Below, piece after piece: positions 5,769 through 6,674 of a stretch of 6,674 bases of DNA (position 1 is its first letter; the number at the start of each line of letters is the position of its first letter). Source of the stretch: Thermoleophilia bacterium. Its GTDB lineage: Bacteria; Actinomycetota; Thermoleophilia; Gaiellales; SKUG01. The notes beneath the pieces were generated by a model, which was not told where the DNA came from, ran no database searches, and worked only from the letters and a program-made list of their open reading frames with translations. The translations under genes and the position numbers were made by a program. The stretch is taken from NCBI GenBank assembly GCA_025964465.1, contig JAOPYS010000046.1:1-6674 (forward strand), written 5' to 3'.

Positions 5769-6599
5769 TCACGCGCGCTCGAAGCGCCGGATCGCCCACG
5801 CGAGCGCCCCGATCGCGAGCAGGGCGAGGATGGCGACCTCGCTCCAGGCCGGCACGACCTGCGTCCCCCACGTCACGCGCGGCTCGGAGGGCACCAGCCA
5901 GACCTGCTGCGCGGTGGGCTCGGAGAAGTCCAGTCGTGCGAAGACGATGCGGCGCATGGGGTCGACGGCGTAGGCCAGCGGATCGAGCCGGGTCACCACC
6001 GCGAGCCACGTCGGCAGGCCCGACAGGGGGAACATCGCGCCCGAGGCGAGCAGCATGGGCAGCGCGAGCAGGTTGACGATCGCCATGTACGCCTGGAACT
6101 GCGTGACGAACGTCGCGACGAGCAGCCCGATCGCCACGAGCGTGAACGACGTCAGCAGGCACAGCCCCAGCAGGCCGAGGACGAGGTGCGCGTCGTAGGG
6201 GGCGTCGACGAGCCCGGCGAGTGCGACCAGCAGCGCGCCGTGCAGCGTGGCGACGGTGGCGGCGCCGGCGGCCTTGCCCAGCAGGATCGTGGAACGGCGG
6301 GCGGGGGCCGCGAGCATCTCGCGCAGGAACCCGAACTCGCGGTCGTAGACGACCGACCCGGCGCCGAGGAACGACGGCATGATGATCGCGAGCGCGACGA
6401 TGCCCGGGTAGATGTAGGAGCGGTAGTCGACGCCACCGACCGCCTGCGCCGCGGCCTGCAGGCCGGTGCCCTGGACGAACAGGAAGACCACCGGCAGGGC
6501 GAGCGTGACGAGCAGGCGCACGGGGCTGCGCCGGTAGGCGAGCAGCTCGCGACGCCAGACCATCGCCCCGGCGCGCAGCTCTGCACGGGCGCCGCTCAT
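5769..6599 (-). CDS. ABC-2 type transporter permease, PedC-like (PQQ locus-associated exporter)
   Basis: This 276-residue membrane protein is the permease of an ABC-2 family exporter. Six hydrophobic spans are visible, roughly at residues 28-44, 62-82, 106-131, 137-165, 169-190 and 253-271. Family marks are the cytoplasmic stretch VYDREFGFLREMLAAP at 84-99, ASGAMFPLSGLP at 185-196 and the following DPLAYAVDPMRR at 206-217. The N-terminus is short and cytoplasmic with an amphipathic RRELLAYRRSP segment. The ATG at 6599 overlaps the upstream stop as ATGA, and GGAGGGG lies 3 nt before it, so it is coupled to the gene upstream, probably the ATPase. Similar permeases (PedC type) sit beside PQQ alcohol dehydrogenase genes in other bacteria, where their substrate is unclear. 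Membership of the class is firm; the PedC assignment rests on context. Confidence 0.88.
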   Translation of the reverse strand: MSGARAELRAGAMVWRRELLAYRRSPVRLLVTLALPVVFLFVQGTGLQAAAQAVGGVDYRSYIYPGIVALAIIMPSFLGAGSVVYDREFGFLREMLAAPARRSTILLGKAAGAATVATLHGALLVALAGLVDAPYDAHLVLGLLGLCLLTSFTLVAIGLLVATFVTQFQAYMAIVNLLALPMLLASGAMFPLSGLPTWLAVVTRLDPLAYAVDPMRRIVFARLDFSEPTAQQVWLVPSEPRVTWGTQVVPAWSEVAILALLAIGALAWAIRRFERA

Positions 6600-6674
6600 C
6601 GACCCCTCCGCGCCCGGCGCGCGGCGAGGCGGCCGGGGTCTGCCGGTCCGCTGGCGGCCTCGCCGAGCGTGCGG
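6596..6674 (-). CDS. C-terminal end of an upstream gene, probably the ABC transporter ATPase (partial)
   Basis: An open frame enters from the right edge and ends with TGA at 6598-6596, overlapping the permease ATG. The visible 25 residues read RTLGEAASGP then an Arg/Ala-rich tail ending RRARRGR. No ATPase motif falls inside the window, so identity rests only on the 4-nt overlap with an ABC-2 permease, whose partner ATPase is normally encoded directly upstream. Confidence 0.5.
   Translation of the reverse strand, partial: RTLGEAASGPADPGRLAARRARRGR

Noticed and set aside
1..6674. CRISPR arrays, insertion sequences, tRNA or rRNA genes
   Set aside because: No repeat-spacer pattern, transposase, terminal inverted repeats or RNA gene signatures were seen on either strand.

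Overview
The window is a high-GC segment of an actinobacterium-like chromosome carrying a compact PQQ (pyrroloquinoline quinone) locus. It holds one PQQ-dependent dehydrogenase and a complete pqqABCDE set, with part of an ABC exporter upstream. The Gram-positive assignment is an inference. It rests on the strong G/C bias at third codon positions, the lipoprotein anchor on the dehydrogenase followed by a Ser/Asp/Gly-rich tether, and the acidic Asn/Asp/Gly/Glu-rich interdomain linker. A Thermoleophilia- or Acidimicrobiia-type actinobacterium would fit, but the lineage cannot be fixed from the sequence alone.

Layout. On the + strand, 67-2418 encodes a secreted, lipid-anchored quinohemoprotein: a PQQ beta-propeller fused to a C-terminal cytochrome c domain. 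It converges, with only 15 bp between stop codons, on the - strand operon. Read in the direction of transcription (right to left), the - strand holds: the end of an unidentified gene, probably the ABC ATPase (cut by the window edge); an ABC-2 permease (6599-5769); a 90-bp gap with a likely promoter and a strong ribosome binding site; the 23-codon peptide gene pqqA (5678-5607); a perfect 15-bp hairpin; then pqqB, pqqC, pqqD and pqqE. From pqqB to pqqE every junction overlaps (4, 4 and 8 nt), which suggests translational coupling.

How the genes work together. PqqA is the ribosomally made precursor whose Glu15 and Tyr19 become PQQ. PqqD presents PqqA to the radical SAM enzyme PqqE, which cross-links the two residues. 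A protease not seen in this window must release the cross-linked product. PqqB (hydroxylation) and PqqC (final oxidation and ring closure) finish the cofactor. The likely consumer is the convergent dehydrogenase, which would oxidise an alcohol (or similar substrate) outside the cytoplasmic membrane and pass electrons through its own heme c to the respiratory chain. The ABC-2 exporter resembles those found beside PQQ alcohol dehydrogenases elsewhere (PedC type); its cargo is unknown.

The points most worth a second look are: the Asp-Tyr-Asp active-site signature of the dehydrogenase, which is compatible with lanthanide use; an isoleucine in PqqC at the place of the oxygen-site histidine (His154 of Klebsiella); the strong hairpin between pqqA and pqqB; and the lipoprotein-plus-cytochrome design. 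The pathway itself is known, and I see no wholly new system here.
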